A stretch of DNA of 64,000 nt from Siphlonurus alternatus (lineage: Eukaryota; Arthropoda; Insecta; Ephemeroptera; Siphlonuridae): positions 8,496,648-8,560,647 of the forward strand of contig OX463781.1 in NCBI GenBank assembly GCA_949825025.1, written 5' to 3'. Positions 37,710-50,713 of the stretch are shown here, one piece after another (position 1 is the first letter of the stretch; the number at the start of each line of letters is the position of its first letter). The notes beneath the pieces are model-generated. The model had not been told where the DNA came from and ran no database searches. It saw only the letters and a list, made by a program, of their open reading frames with translations. Both the position numbers and the translations under genes were made by a program.

Positions 37710-37821
37710 ATATAAGAACCATATATATAGAGAATAACTAAGTTTAGCCCCTGGTTTAGCACCAGGGATAAAAATCGAGGCTAAAGTTGGAGTTAAAGTG
37801 CTTCGTGAATGTCTTCCAATG
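37710..37821. mobile_element. MITE family B, partial copy with flipped loop
   Basis: Matches the right half of the copy at 37365-37526, ending GTGCTTCGTGAATG. Its loop segment (AACCATATATATAGAG) is reversed relative to the stem. It sits 7 bp outside the 520-bp palindrome. Confidence 0.85.
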
Positions 37822-38844
37822 TACAGTATATAAAATTGTATACTAATTATATTATATATGGCGTTTTGTATAGGAGTACATTAGGCAATTTTCAACGATC
37901 GAATAAATAGCAAAGTAATGAAAAATATAAATTATAATTAATTTATAATATACGAACAAACAAAAACAGCTAATCTAAAAGCAATATTTTATATTAAAAG
38001 CTTTTGTTTCATCATGTTTAATTATTTTGCAATTAAATATATAATAGACAATATATACATCATGCTTTTAGTATGCATACGTAAGAAATAAAAATTTATA
38101 ATATTTTTATTTGTTTTTAAATTTATTGATTTATTCATTAAAGTTGTTCAAGTTTATATACAGTACGTTATTTTTGTACATAAAGTTAGTAAACTATGTT
38201 TCAAAGGACCATTAAGCAATAATAACTGTATTTTCGTGTATTTTTATGAAATACGATGTATTTTAGGGAGTTGTTAAAGTGCATATATATACGAATAAAT
38301 TAACTATATTTCTTAAACTGAATACTAATGAGGGTTTAGCGTTGAAGTTTCAAAAAACTATTTAATCTCTTAGGTGATAAAACTCCCAAGAAAGTTATTC
38401 TACACGGTACTAACTTTAGTAATATTAAATTACCTGATAAGCACACAGCAGTGAGATGCAACAACTCTTTAGCATTGTAAGATCTTTGTTACAGTGTTGA
38501 CTCTTTATCTCCTGTTGAATGGAATAAAGATAATTAATATTTTAATTAAATTAATTTATAAGATACCTAGAGAAAATTACTATGCAGGCAGTTTGAACTT
38601 ATAATTTATAATTTTGTACTTATTTTTACTTAAATATGTGGCATAGATGCTGTGCCAATCAGAAAAATCTGAAAGAATATTGACAAATAATACTTAAAAT
38701 GGAGGTTATCTATCCAAATATGCAATAAAAAATTTCATGAAAGTTTTTCCTATAGTAAACAATGAGTACGTGGGGATTTTGAAAAAAAAAAAGCGTTATG
38801 TTACGTCGGTCTGCTAACAAAGCGTTGTCCTTAATTATGCGTGG

Positions 38845-38985
38845 ACTGTAGAAGGTTGTGTAACTACACACGTGGTTTTCATCGAACTTGGCTCGTGTTC
38901 CGCCAATGAGGACAGTCATTACAAACTCTCCACCAATGACGGAAGACGTTACAAAAATCACATTTAGAACTCTGAAATACGCCAT
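38845..38985 (-). mobile_element. MITE family E, copy 3
   Basis: On the minus strand: TTTTTGTAACGTCTTCCGTC, a second TTTGTAATGACTGTCCTCAT unit, then CACGAGCCAAG and GTTACACAACC. These are shared with the copies at 161 and 13501. A 129-codon frame that overlaps it (38710-39099) starts on an alternative codon and is not a gene. Confidence 0.6.
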
Positions 38986-40055
38986 CGCTTCATGAAGTAA
39001 TTGATGTTTAAAAAAATACAGGCATTTTTTTTTTAATATAATATAAATATTTAAAACTAATTTGGAAACAGGAAAAGTCAAATTATAATTAAATTTCATT
39101 AATATTCATTAATAAATCTAAGTGATAAAATGAAATAATTTGTGACGGATGTCCTCGTAAAAGAATAATTCTGTTATTAATGTTAATCAAAAAGAGCAAA
39201 AAAATGTAATTAAAAATTGAATTTAGCACATTATTACCAAAAAAATATATGGTTTAATATTTCAGTTTCTGTAGCTTTAAATTTTCTTGTAAAAAGAAGG
39301 CAACCCGCTTTACGTCATTATTTTTTCACTTTTACTTTCAGTATAATTATAAGTTAAAATCAATATGAACTTCCTACATCTATAACAAGGAAAATATATT
39401 TTTTCTTTGTTTAAACTGCCTTCCTATTTCCAATTATTGCTGAGTTGCTTATAAAATCACTTTAAAATCAGCTTATTTTTTATCCTAATAATAATTTATA
39501 CTTGTATAATTTTTTGTCTAACCGGTAATTAGTAGAATAATACACCTTTGATTAAATTTCAGTCCGTGAGAAAAAAATAAATTAAAATAACTACATTAAA
39601 AATTGATATAAGTATATTAATGTTCTTAATTAACGAACATTCTTGTAAATGTTGTCAACAACTTTGAAATATTTTACAATCTTACATATAATATCCAAAA
39701 TTATTATCTTACAATTGATTATTTGATATAATTATTAACTAAACAAGACAAAAGTTATATTGTAGGAAAATAGACACACTATAATATATATGTAATAACT
39801 ATCATGCAGACTAATATAATGGTTTTAAATAACTATGTAAATCCTACTTTGAGAAAACCAAGACTATATATATATATATAATTCAGTTTTGTGTTACATA
39901 GATAGGTTTATTAATATGATAAGATTATTTTATAATTATATTGATAATTTTAAGTCAAAGCAAAAGCTTGAACCGAGCAGCATTAAAGGGAGAGAAGTTC
40001 GTCGCCTCGGGGGAATTTGATCCTTTATATTCGTCCCAGCTTTTCATCTCGATGG

Positions 40056-40183
<128 letters not shown>

Positions 40184-41782
40184 TCCTTTTTCATTCCACC
40201 ACCCGCCGAGCATCATATTCATGCAGCCAAAAATATTCAACAAATTTACATACAAAAAATATTCCATTTTCATATTTTAAAAGTGACATTTACAATAAAT
40301 TATCATTCTAAATTCTTACTATCGATCATATTACTCCACACACAATTTAAATATATAGTTATATTTTTAGGTTGTACAATTATTATATTATTTACTTTTT
40401 CTAGTTTCTCGGTACTTTGACATTGATTGATTTCAACCGTTAGATGTTTCTATATGATGGCTTGTCAATCAGAAACAAATAAAACCATTCGGATAAAGTT
40501 TTTGCGTGTTTAAAGACGATAACTTATAGATTTTAGTAGACAATGGATATATCCTGTTTTGATCGCCAAACACTCGCGATGTGAACTCAACCACAGTTTT
40601 TAATTTATTTTGTCATAATTATATCCTTAAAATTGCTAGATGTAAATCCAAACAATTTTATTTTCTGATACGAGCTATTTTGTTATCTTTAATCCTTGAA
40701 AGTGATCTTTATCGCAAATTTCAACTGTCTGCATTCAGTTGCATCTTATGAAATTTAATTTTTGTTTCTAGCTTTAAGTAAATGGAGTTCAATAGAATGT
40801 AAAAATATTAGTTCCCTGTGCAGAGAGTACCGGTTACCAGTTACCAGGTGTCGTTTTCTTCAGCCTGTTAACCAATTTTGAATTTAAGTAAACCTAAGAC
40901 CAAGCCAAGGAGTTTTACACCAATCTATCCTATTCTATGTCATTTCAACTTTCTTGGGCTACATTTCAAGGCGAAAATATTAAACAGCTGATCTGAAAAA
41001 AAATATATTATTAGACTTTATTACTCAGTATGTTCTAATTATATTGGCATCATGCCATTATTATGTTCTTAAAGTACTATTTTGGAACCACTCACAAAAA
41101 ATGTATACAACGCTCAAAACTAAATCACAAAAAAAAATGTGACACCGGATATGTTGAAAACAATGTCACATTTTAGTGGATTTCAAGCATAAAGTTTATT
41201 TAGGAAGTGAAATTCATTTTATGCAAATGTAAAAAGGATTTCTCTAGAGTGTTATAATTTTAATATTTGCTGTTCCTTTTTCCTCGTACTCCCTCATTAC
41301 ATTATGAAGTACAGCAACACAAAATTTAAAGCTTCATAACATGACAAAGATTTTCTTTTGTTACATAATTTTATACTGAATGATATGAAATTAAAGATTT
41401 ATATCCGTAAAAAGTTTATCAAGAGAAACTAAAGCATAGACAATAATTTAAATCTCTTTGGAAATTTTTAAACTTCTCTGTTATTACTTTGCTAATTTTC
41501 AGAAGTGAAATTTCTGTTTCGTTAAAGAGATGAAATTTTTACTGTTATTTCCAACTTTAAATATATTTTTCTTATAGTTTTTATTTTTTTTTTTGCAAGT
41601 TTTCTTTATTTTCGGATGGATTGGTTCAATGTAAATGTTATTTGTTTATTGAATTTATAACATCATGTCAGAAGTATAGATATTGTGCATGCACAGGTAA
41701 AATAATATTTACATAAATAAAGCAAAAATTGCTGTTAAACAAAATAATAAATTTATAATTTCATTTAACATAATTTAAAATT

Positions 41783-41787
<5 letters not shown>

Positions 41788-41853
<66 letters not shown>
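41788..41853. repeat. (AT)n microsatellite
   Basis: 66 bp uninterrupted. Shorter AT tracts also occur at 17434-17463, 19378-19395 and 48062-48090. Confidence 0.97.
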
Positions 41854-41855
<2 letters not shown>

Positions 41856-42027
41856 CAATGCTCATTGTACTTAAGCACCCATTATTAGCTAACTATTAAC
41901 TATTAAATATACCTATCATGCTTTAAAAATAAAATATAATATATGCTGCATGCATTTAAAGAGTTTATATTGATTATATTAATTCTATGCTCTAATTTAC
42001 AAACGGTAGCTATATCTAGTGCATTAA

Positions 42028-42092
42028 AAAAAATGTACGCCTTGATGCTAGGCAAATTTTTTAGCATCATAACAAGGCGGGTTGCATATACC
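42028..42092 (+). repeat. Dispersed repeat S, copy 1
   Basis: GCCTTGATGCTAGGCAAA ... AGCATCATAACAAGGCGGGT and GCAGGAGC are colinear with 62722-62791. Confidence 0.55.
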
Positions 42093-42617
42093 GCAGGAGC
42101 AATGCAGACCCATCATGGTGAGATAATTTGTCGAAGCAGACAATTGTTTGAGTCGTCCCAGAAAATTTCCTAGCCAACAGTTTGCTTTAGCGTCGCTGTT
42201 TTGTTCAAACAATCTATTTACATAGACAAGATCGGCGAGGGAAATTTTCTGGATGATGAGTGTACATTGTAGTTTTGCTTCATTTTTACGTTCCAGGTAA
42301 GAAAACCTAGAGTTCTATAGTATATAACTGAAAAGCAATAAGATCATTTTATATAGAACTACAGGGGTAACAAAAAAAAACAACAACAAAAAGATATCCA
42401 TGCACAAATAAACGAAATTATTCAACCTAGAACATAAATGGTAAAATAATTTTTGTGTTTTGTGAGGATGACTGTACAACAGAAGTATAGCAATCAACAT
42501 ATTTACCAGTATAGCGGAGGTATAATTTCCTTTCATGTGAGATGTGAGAGCGCTTTAGAGTACGCAGCCCTCGCTACAACCCGGTATTGCATTTTGACAG
42601 GATGGTACCTAATATTA

Positions 42618-42761
42618 AGCCGGTATTACACGATACAATTTTTCTAACTATTGCATACAATTTTTCCTTTCAAGAAAACTTGAACTCCATTTGTTTGTAT
42701 GAAGATGAAATTTTCTTGCAAGGAAAAATTGTATGCAAAATTGTATGGTGTAATACAGGCT
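42618..42761. mobile_element. PIF/Harbinger-like MITE
   Basis: A 144-bp element with ends AGCCGGTATTACACGATAC and its complement (GTGTAATACAGGCT), followed by a repeated ATACAATTTTKC stretch. It is flanked by TTA on both sides (42615-42617 and 42762-42764). A 3-bp TWA duplication with AGCC-type ends fits Harbinger. Non-autonomous. Confidence 0.85.
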
Positions 42762-44049
42762 TTAGAGAGGTAATAAATTCCGACTAATCCTTGCTAACTA
42801 TATAGCTTCTGATGTGCACACGCTTGCCTGGCCTACAAGATGGCACAATTATCACGACGCTGCTGTACGAGGAGGCTTAATTGGAACCAACTTTAACATT
42901 TTTTTCAACTGTAAAGTTTTTTTTATAAAAATCCTCTACAAACTTTTTCAAGTTGAAATATTCAGAATAAATTGAAGTCTTTTTTTAAAAAAAGAGTGTT
43001 GTAAATTTAGTAAAATGATAAAAAAACAAAAAAACATAGTTGATGCACAAAAATAATGACGTAAAAATTACTTAAATTTACAATAATACCTCAAATAAGG
43101 ACATTTTTCTTGGTATATCTTCATTGCCATAATTAATTCAAAAAATTCAAATTCTAAAATTCAGTTTTGATGTGACTAAATGCATTTACATACGTAGAAA
43201 CAGTCTGAATATCACTCGATTCTGTCTGCCCTATGACTTTATATAAAATTACGACTGACATTTTCCTGTATAGTGTTTCATTCAATCAGAGTTGGAAAGG
43301 TTAGTTGCTCTTAAATTGTCGTAAGAGTCTTTACTCAGGATTGGTTATTTGATATTTTGACCTTTACCTTCATAACAAAGCTTCACCCTAAACTTCTTAA
43401 AATGTTTTACAAATGATTATATGGAAGTAAACTATGCTTTTTTTTCATTATTATTGCTCGTTTTCTTTCAGTTTCAAGAAATAAATATTTTGGAAGACAA
43501 AATGATGAACCAATTTCATATTTCTTTGTAAAATTTTATTATTATTATTTTTTTTTTACCTACTTTATAGCTACTTTTTACTTTAATAAGAAATTTGATT
43601 CATTGTAAAATTGCTCTTATGAATTTGGTATTCTCGAAAATAATGACATCAGTAGGATTTACAAATGACTAAATTTAGTAAAATTAGCGATGGAAATTAA
43701 GAATTTTACGCTTCTCTATACTTGAACCCTACAAGTGGGGATGGCTAGACTGTGCACTTTTTACCTTTATCAAAATTGAAAATCTATAATACCTTTGTCT
43801 CTTCAAGCTACAACAAAGGTCAAACTGTCCCAAGGTGTATATACACCCTCGGGTCATTACCAACTTTACTCTGCATTGTGCCATACAGTCCATGGCGATG
43901 TGGGGGAGCTCTCTTGGGAGCAGAGGGATTCTCTCGACCTCAAAACTGCAAAATTTCATTTCTTTTCTTCGGTGTTGAAGAGTGCATATTGCAACATTTT
44001 TTAAATCTATGATACTTTCAAACGTTGTTTGTTTTGCAAATATTATTAT

Positions 44050-44231
44050 AGTTCAACGTTCAACAAATGTAAGATTACCACCAGAAGAAGCCAAAAGTGG
44101 AGTATTAACAACAATAATGTTTAGGTTGAAATCTCTAGTATTTCTCTGAAAATCTCAGATTCAAAACTGAACTAGAAAGAAACCTCACACTTACAACTAC
44201 TGCCAGTGGTAATCTTAAATTTTTTGAACTG
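44050..44231. mobile_element. Inverted-repeat element, Tc1/mariner-like candidate
   Basis: Ends AGTTCAAC... and ...GAACTG pair, followed by AAATGTAAGATTACCAC against GTGGTAATCTTAAATTT. The left arm has an 8-bp insertion (cgttcaac). The right flank is TA. The interior is unpaired. The superfamily guess rests only on the end style and TA. Confidence 0.55.
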
Positions 44232-46849
44232 TATTTTACGTGGAAATTAAAAAAAGGTTATTATATTAAGGGTATAAAGTTTATTTTAGTTCTACAGTTT
44301 AAAAAAACAATTTGAATTATTGATTGAATTTAACGTACGAATGTATTCTCTTCTCATAGAATTGCAAATACAAAGCTATATATTGAAACGCTGCTACATC
44401 TGAAAAGCTCACACACATCAGCTTTTGTTGTGTAATTATACAGCAGAATAAGTCGAATCATCAAATAGCATTGCCATTGTTATTTATGAGGGTTTGGTAG
44501 TTGTCAAAGAACGAAAGAACAGTGAGGTACCCATTTAAATTTCTTTTGCATTTTATTAATGAAGACTTGGCTCTTATAATAAAATGATTTGTATTATGGC
44601 TATTAAATAAAGTTTATGTATGTAAGTTAAACACAAGAAAAATTCTAGCAATTAAATTAAATTTAAATTATTTATTTTTCAAAATTGAACTGTGAATATA
44701 TATTTAAATATATTACACTTTCATATACATATGGCGTTATTTAAAGCGCATTTATTAAATTTTCTTCATAAAATTTATAAATAGTTTATTACTCCTTATT
44801 TTTTTTACATAATAAAGACTTCGATTGGCAACATAATAGCTAAAATATTTAATTATATTTGTGTAATTAAAACAAACATGTTTTTATTCTTTTCAAAATT
44901 TACAAAATTTTTGGTTGTGGTTTTATCCAGTACATGTTACAGTCTCATTAATATAACTTTACATCACAGTTACATATTTGTTCAATGTAACGTACACGTT
45001 CATTATAAAAAAAGTTCTTATTAATAATTATCAATTATATTTTAAACTGACTTCATTTAAAGTATGTAACAAGAAATGTGATACTGAACTCCTTGTTCCC
45101 TAAAATATGTTATGTAGAAAACCCTCTATCAACTCATATATGACAAGATGTCACATCAACTAAACGTATAACACCCACCCTTGCTATTATACCGACTGAC
45201 GGGACTTGAGCTACCTCTGTTGTGTGTAACCCTTGTTCCGCGAGGCAGTTGCAGCAGCTCCACGAGAAAACAGGCCTCGTGAGAAGATTGCCCGGGCGTG
45301 CACACACAGCAACATATCACGCAATGCCAAGCCAGTCAATCAATATAATATACAGAGAAATAATTAGAATCAGCTTTATGGTTACACAGACTCAGATAAT
45401 AATTCATGAAAAAGTATGTAAAGTGCAGTAAATGATTTTTTTATAATTCGTTTCTGTATAAATCATTGTAGATAATTCAGTTTTTAAAAATTTTTCTAAA
45501 AAAATAGCTAGCAAAAAACTTTAACTAGTATAGCAGGACATTTTTGCAGTCTATGTAGTTACCAAGACTTGGGCAAACGCTTTTGTATGATATGATGTAA
45601 CAGAAATGATTTATTGCTCTGCAGACTAATTCTAAAAAACAAAAAAAAAAAAAAAACAAAAAAAAAAAAAGATATGTCATGCTTTGTATAAATTTAACGA
45701 GGAATAGTCATTTTCACACCATGCGTTCTGTATATATGTAGCACGAAAGTTGACATTTCAAAATAAAGTTTGATCGAAATATTACATTTTAAATTGCAAT
45801 TCTGGTAAGGAAAAAAAATCCTGTCCCATTTTGAAAAGAACCTTTTGTGTGATATTTTTAGAACACTTTTTCCTCCAGAACTGAAAGTTTTGCCTGTGAA
45901 ATAGAAATAATCCCCCACTTCTTCATATTTCCAACATTACCGAATTTTTCACTGGAAAATATTGGCATCTCGCACTTTAAATAAATGTATTTTTTTTATG
46001 TGTTACATCATCGACTTGTCGCATTGAAAGTTGAGAATCCTGAAATTTTTTTCAATATAATCTTATTAAATTAAAGACAGTGGTTTTTTAATTAATTGTT
46101 ACGAATAATATTTTCCAATTAATTTGTTTTAAAACAGCAGCCAATACTTGTACGTACCCACTATGCATACATTTTGAAATTGTAGAAGACTGCATACATT
46201 CTTATAATTCTAACATTTATATGAGTTATATAATATGCGCACCTTAAGTAACAACTTTATTTTGTTCAATTTATTTATTATTACATGTAGTAAGTACCAA
46301 TATAATTTGAATTTTTATAAACATTACTATTATATTATGATTATTTCCATATTTAAACATCTGTTCCTAAAGGTACTGTTATATAATACAACAAAGTCTT
46401 ATAAAAACAATTTGTTTTATCGTTTACCTCGCTATGTAAACTTTGTCGAGCAAGTATTTTTCTGCCATGTTATGGCTGAACAATATAGATAACAAACTTC
46501 TTTTCCTGGACCGTAGAAGAAGACAGAAAGGTAAATAGAGAGAGAATACGAGCGTGACTCTGTCTCCAAGCGCGCTCCTCTCCTGGGACAAGAGAGTCTC
46601 ATCATTTCCTCGCCGTGAAAACGAAACTTTGCACTCAAGTCTCTGCTATTAGGGATGATAAACTGTGTAGCGTCACTTCCCCTCAAGCGAGGCAGGGTGT
46701 GCGACAAATGAAGACGCTTGCTTGGCTCGCTGCTTCTGCTACACATAACACAAAGCCAATTCTGTGTAGCGTAGCAAAGCATAAAAAATCACCCCAGGTA
46801 AATATGATCATCAACAAGTGCTCATAATAATATACCTCGTAAAATGTGT

Positions 46850-47022
46850 TTCAGCCTTATAGTTAGGCAAACATTTCATTTATTTAGAATGTAATGTGGC
46901 ACAGTATTTTTAATATCTGTAATAAGACTTATAATTGTTTTGAATCCTAACTTTGTATATTTTGTATTATGTGAATTTGAATAAAACCTATTCTGAATCT
47001 GATTCTGCATCTGAATCTAATA
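46850..47022 (+). mobile_element. Possible non-LTR retrotransposon 3' tail
   Basis: The segment ends GTGAATTTGAATAAAACC followed by a short-period tail, (TCTGAA/T)n, at about 46989-47020. AATAAA followed by a simple-repeat tail is typical of 3' ends of CR1/Jockey-like LINEs. No reverse transcriptase frame lies upstream. A GC-rich segment (46500-46800) with an unrecognised 116-codon minus-strand frame precedes it. Confidence 0.35.
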
Positions 47023-47231
47023 TAAACTTCTGAGAGGAGAAAATCGTTTCAAGCTAATTTTAAGTATAGGGGTGAGTAAAAAAGCTAGCTACATTCAATA
47101 TTCTTTTTCACATGCCAAGTATAATAATAGAACCTGATATTCAAAACTAAAAAGTGTAGAAAGTTAAGTTGTAAATTTAGCAAAACGAAAGGCTTAGAGA
47201 GAATAATAATCGGGAGAATGTATTTATTTTA

Positions 47232-47383
47232 TCTAATTTAACATGGAGAAATGGAACTTCCATGTTAAATTAGTCAACTTTAAAAATTAATAACTCATAA
47301 ACTAGCTCGTTTTTGTATACCTGATATTTTACCTACTGATAGGGGATGTAGAGGAGGGCCAGCTGATCCGTGTTATCTCAACC
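47232..47383. mobile_element. MITE family C, copy 2 (left arm truncated)
   Basis: Matches the right arm of the copy at 49650-50014 (ACTAGCTCGTTTTTGTATAC ... CAGCTGATCC ... TTATCTCAACC) followed by TTAA at 47384-47387. It lacks the ~50-bp AT-rich block found in copy 1, and most of the left arm is gone. Confidence 0.8.
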
Positions 47384-47396
47384 TTAAAACATGTCA

Positions 47397-47983
47397 GTTC
47401 CCCCAAAATTTGTGAGATAAAACATTTAAAATAGTTCTAATGCTCCTCCATATGAACCTAAAAAAAAAAAAAAAATGTATCCTCCTTAACTTCAGAAAAA
47501 TTTTAAAGTCGTTTATGCGGCCTATATAGAAAAAAAAAAGTTCTATGACCCGATTTTTAACTAGAAAACGTTTAAAATAATTTTATTACAAAACCAATTT
47601 CCTATGAGAAAATAAAAAAAAAAATTAAATTGGATTTAACATTGAATATATTCTTGATATCGTCAGGGGAAATTAGTTTCGTAATAAAAATTATTTTAAA
47701 CAATTTTTGGTTAAAGATCGTGTCATAGAGCGACGAATCGTTTAGCATGGGGCTTTACCTGAAGAAACCACTCGAGTTACGTGAAGAAAGTTCATGAATT
47801 GGTGATATGAAAAAATATAGTGACGCTCTATGACAAGGATTCGTTATCTCTGATCTCTGACTTTGGGAATTTTTTGTGGAGAACATATGGAAGATGAATT
47901 TAGTCATTTTTGCTCCATATTTAGGAGCATTAGAGATATTTTTAAAAGATACTAACTAAAAATATTGGGGGAAATGGACTTTA
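47397..47983. mobile_element. Palindromic foldback element abutting MITE C copy 2
   Basis: Inverted arms: TTCCCCCAAAATTTG ... TTCTAATGCTCCTC on the left, the complement ending ATATTGGGGGAA on the right. Further pairing (AAACGTTTAAAATAATTTTA) occurs near the centre at about 47690. It begins 10 bp after the TTAA of MITE C copy 2. The arms are considerably diverged. Confidence 0.75.
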
Positions 47984-48059
47984 ACATTTATTTGTTATAG
48001 AATATTGAAGTTGAAACAATTACTGTATTCCGTCTGTATGATAAAAAAAGTTAGTAAGA

Positions 48060-48093
<34 letters not shown>

Positions 48094-49032
48094 GTTTTAA
48101 GTCCAAATTTATTTTTCTAATAAGCTATAATTGAAAAACACCTCTACAAATAAAAATCGATCCTTTGAGAGAAAATTTTGAGCTAATTTAATAAAACGAT
48201 TTTACGTGTATTTCACGTGTATTTAAAATATATTACTAATACCTTGATCATTGTGGATAAAATTTCTCGTTTGCGAGCTAAAAATTTTAATAGAAAATGA
48301 GAGGTCCTGCAAAATTTGTGAGTATACAGTTAAACAAAAAAGGGCTATCGTTCTTTCGTACAGGGCCAAAATTAACATACTCATAACTAACAAGTATCCA
48401 CTTCACTAAATCATATTATGTTTTTATTTCTTCAGTATATACATTTTGCAGTCATACATTCGTTTGAGTTCCGTTACAGACTGCACTTTGCTCGAACTAC
48501 CGCCTTATATTCGTGCTCCTTGGGTGAACTTTCCATTTTGAGTCTCGTCTCACCAATCAACAACCAACTTTTCAACATCATTATATAGTGTAAGATTTAT
48601 TTTATTTTTTTATATTAAACAAGTGTTTCAACTTTTGATTACATCCTTTCATATTTAAATTTAATTTTATATTCATTTTACAAAAATACGTTTGTAATAA
48701 GTTACTCTTTAGTATATTTACATACACTATGCTTATGAATGGAATATAATTTAGCTTATTTTATACACAGTAGCAATTCTTTCTTCTTTTCAAATTTGTA
48801 GTAACCTATTTTATAAATTTAAATGTCATAATAAAATATGAATTTTTGTTATCAATGTAGTCAAATATTTGATGGAAATCTTTTTTTTTTTTTTAAGGTC
48901 ACTTTACCTATGAAAGATATCAACAATATACTGATATTTTGAACTTGCTTATACTACAACACCACAGTATAACGTATAATATATCACTATATTAAATATT
49001 GTTACACAGATAAGTCACGTTTTGAGTGTTAT

Positions 49033-49197
49033 ATGACAGTGGCCGTCACATTTAACTGGCTCATGGTCGGAAGCGCTCGGGAGTCATTCGGCTCGGCTCG
49101 GCCACTGATGTCCTTCGTTACAAACCGGCTACCAATGACTGAGAGAGTTACAAACACGACCATGAGCCAGTTAAATGCGACGGCTACTGTATTTAAT
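49033..49197 (-). mobile_element. MITE family E, copy 4 (best preserved)
   Basis: Shows ~34-bp terminal inverted repeats: CAGTGGCCGTCACATTTAAC with TGGCTCATGGTCG on the left, and the matching complement ending GGCTACTG on the right. Between them are the two tandem 30-bp units and a GC-rich part, GAGCCGAGCCGAATGACTCC on the minus strand. This copy defines the family ends. The target duplication is unclear. Confidence 0.75.
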
Positions 49198-49649
49198 GCC
49201 ACCATGAGCTTCAATGGCTAGAACTTATCATTAATCTATTTTATGTAAACTTTAAGTTTGTCATTAACATAGCAAGTCAAGTCGGTCAATTTACATGATA
49301 TTGTGTGTGTTCTACATTTTGTGTTAATTGGTCATAGAAACTTGTAAGGGGACTTAATCCCCTCAAGTCTTTATTAGAGTTAGAGGAGTCGATATGTCCG
49401 TCCCAAAGTACAAAGCAAATGAGGTGAAGTGAAAATTAAATTCGGTAAACAACATACTAGCAACATTGAAAGGAATGTTTGTAAAAAGGTTTTTAATTTT
49501 ATTACACTAATCTATTGTTTGTAACTCTTTGTTTGGACTAGTATATACAGAAGAAAGAGGTCACTGTTGTCTTTGTCGTTATCAAAGAGTACGTGCTGTG
49601 GTAGAGGAGGGTGTTTGTGTGTCCTTCCCTCACTTCCTGTTTCTCTTAA

Positions 49650-50014
49650 GGTAGAGATAATACGGGTCAGCTGGCCCAATGCTAAAAAAATCCCATTCAT
49701 AAAAATTATGAAAAAAATTTAAAATGTTCTCCTCTACATCCCCTATCAGTAGGTAAAATATCAGGTATACAAAAACGAGCTAGTTTTCGAGTTATTAATT
49801 TGTAAAGTTGACTAATTTAACATGGAAGTTCCATTTCTCCATGTTAAATTAGTCAACTTCAAAAATTAATAACTCAAAAACTAGCTCGTTTTTGTATACC
49901 TGATATTTTACCTACTGATAGGGGATGTAGAGGAGAACATTTTAAAATTTTTTCATAATTTTTATGAATGGGATTTTTTTAGCATTGGGCCAGCTGATCC
50001 GTATTATCTCTACC
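49650..50014. mobile_element. TTAA-flanked palindromic MITE family C, copy 1
   Basis: A 365-bp palindrome flanked by TTAA (49646-49649 and 50015-50018). The ends are GGTAGAGATAATACGG and CCGTATTATCTCTACC, followed by CAGCTGGCCC. Centre near 49832. TTAA duplications are typical of piggyBac and Kolobok types. No ORF of its own. Confidence 0.9.
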
Positions 50015-50136
50015 TTAAGGAGGAGGCTTTTATAAAATTACTCCACACAAATGAAGTTTCGTGTTGCATCGTACTCTCTCTCTTGCTATGCTACTTTGTC
50101 ATTCTCTCCACATTCTATGCTAAAGCACTCCAGTGA

Positions 50137-50151
50137 CCCCCCCCCCCCCCC
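50137..50151 (+). repeat. Poly(C) tract, 15 bp
   Basis: A run of 15 C, rare in this AT-rich DNA. Others are C12 at 12403-12414 and G10 at 20040-20049. Confidence 0.95.
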
Positions 50152-50358
50152 ACTTCTACTACTCCAGTCACCCAACCTCCAAACATTAATGTCATATTTA
50201 AGCTTCTAGAATTTTGGAGCTATTGTGTTTGTACGTAAATTTACAACTCTTTTCATCATACGTTATTAACTATTAAAAATAAATACTCTTGATTTTTTAC
50301 TCTATGATCTAAAGAAGCAGTAATTAATGGTTTATTTTTACACAATGATTTTCTTTAA

Positions 50359-50713
50359 AGGAGGGGAACCGCTTCAGCTTTTATATTTTTAATGTTTTAT
50401 AAATAATGTCAAACTTACTTGTGCACCAAAAAAATAGTCACCACCCTCCTCCTTCTATCAGTACAGCAGTTGACATTTAAAAAGCGCGCCGAAGAAAATT
50501 GGGGCATATGACGTCAAGATCAACGATTGGTTGCGCTTGACCTATCATGGCGCTTTACGTCATAAGCCCCAATTTTCTTTGGCGCATTTTTTGAAAATCA
50601 ACTGCTGAAATGGTGGAAGGAGGAGGGTGGTGACTATTTTTTTGGTGCACAAGTAAGTTTGACATTATTTAAAAAAACATTAAAAATACAAAAGCTGAAG
50701 CGGTTCCCCTCCT
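50359..50713. mobile_element. TTAA-flanked palindromic MITE family D
   Basis: A 355-bp foldback flanked by TTAA (50355-50358 and 50714-50717). Ends are AGGAGGGGAACCGCTTCAGC and its complement. The arms contain TGTCAAACTTACTTGTGCAC, and the loop carries TGACGTCA and GGCGCTTTACGTCAT. It lies 341 bp from MITE C copy 1. Confidence 0.9.

Larger units (their letters stand above)
42765..47231. other. AT-rich DNA with three GC-richer pockets
   Basis: Pockets at about 43800-43960, 45180-45330 and 46500-46800 have no recognisable product. The rest is AT-rich apart from the element at 44050. Confidence 0.45.

Noticed and set aside
38710..39099. 129-codon minus-strand frame
   Set aside because: Overlaps MITE E copy 3; the apparent similarity to frames at 23-217 and 49029-49214 is the shared repeat, not a protein family.
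46432..46782. 116-codon minus-strand frame with a true ATG
   Set aside because: No recognisable domain; internal short repeats and the neighbouring LINE-like tail suggest repeat-derived sequence.
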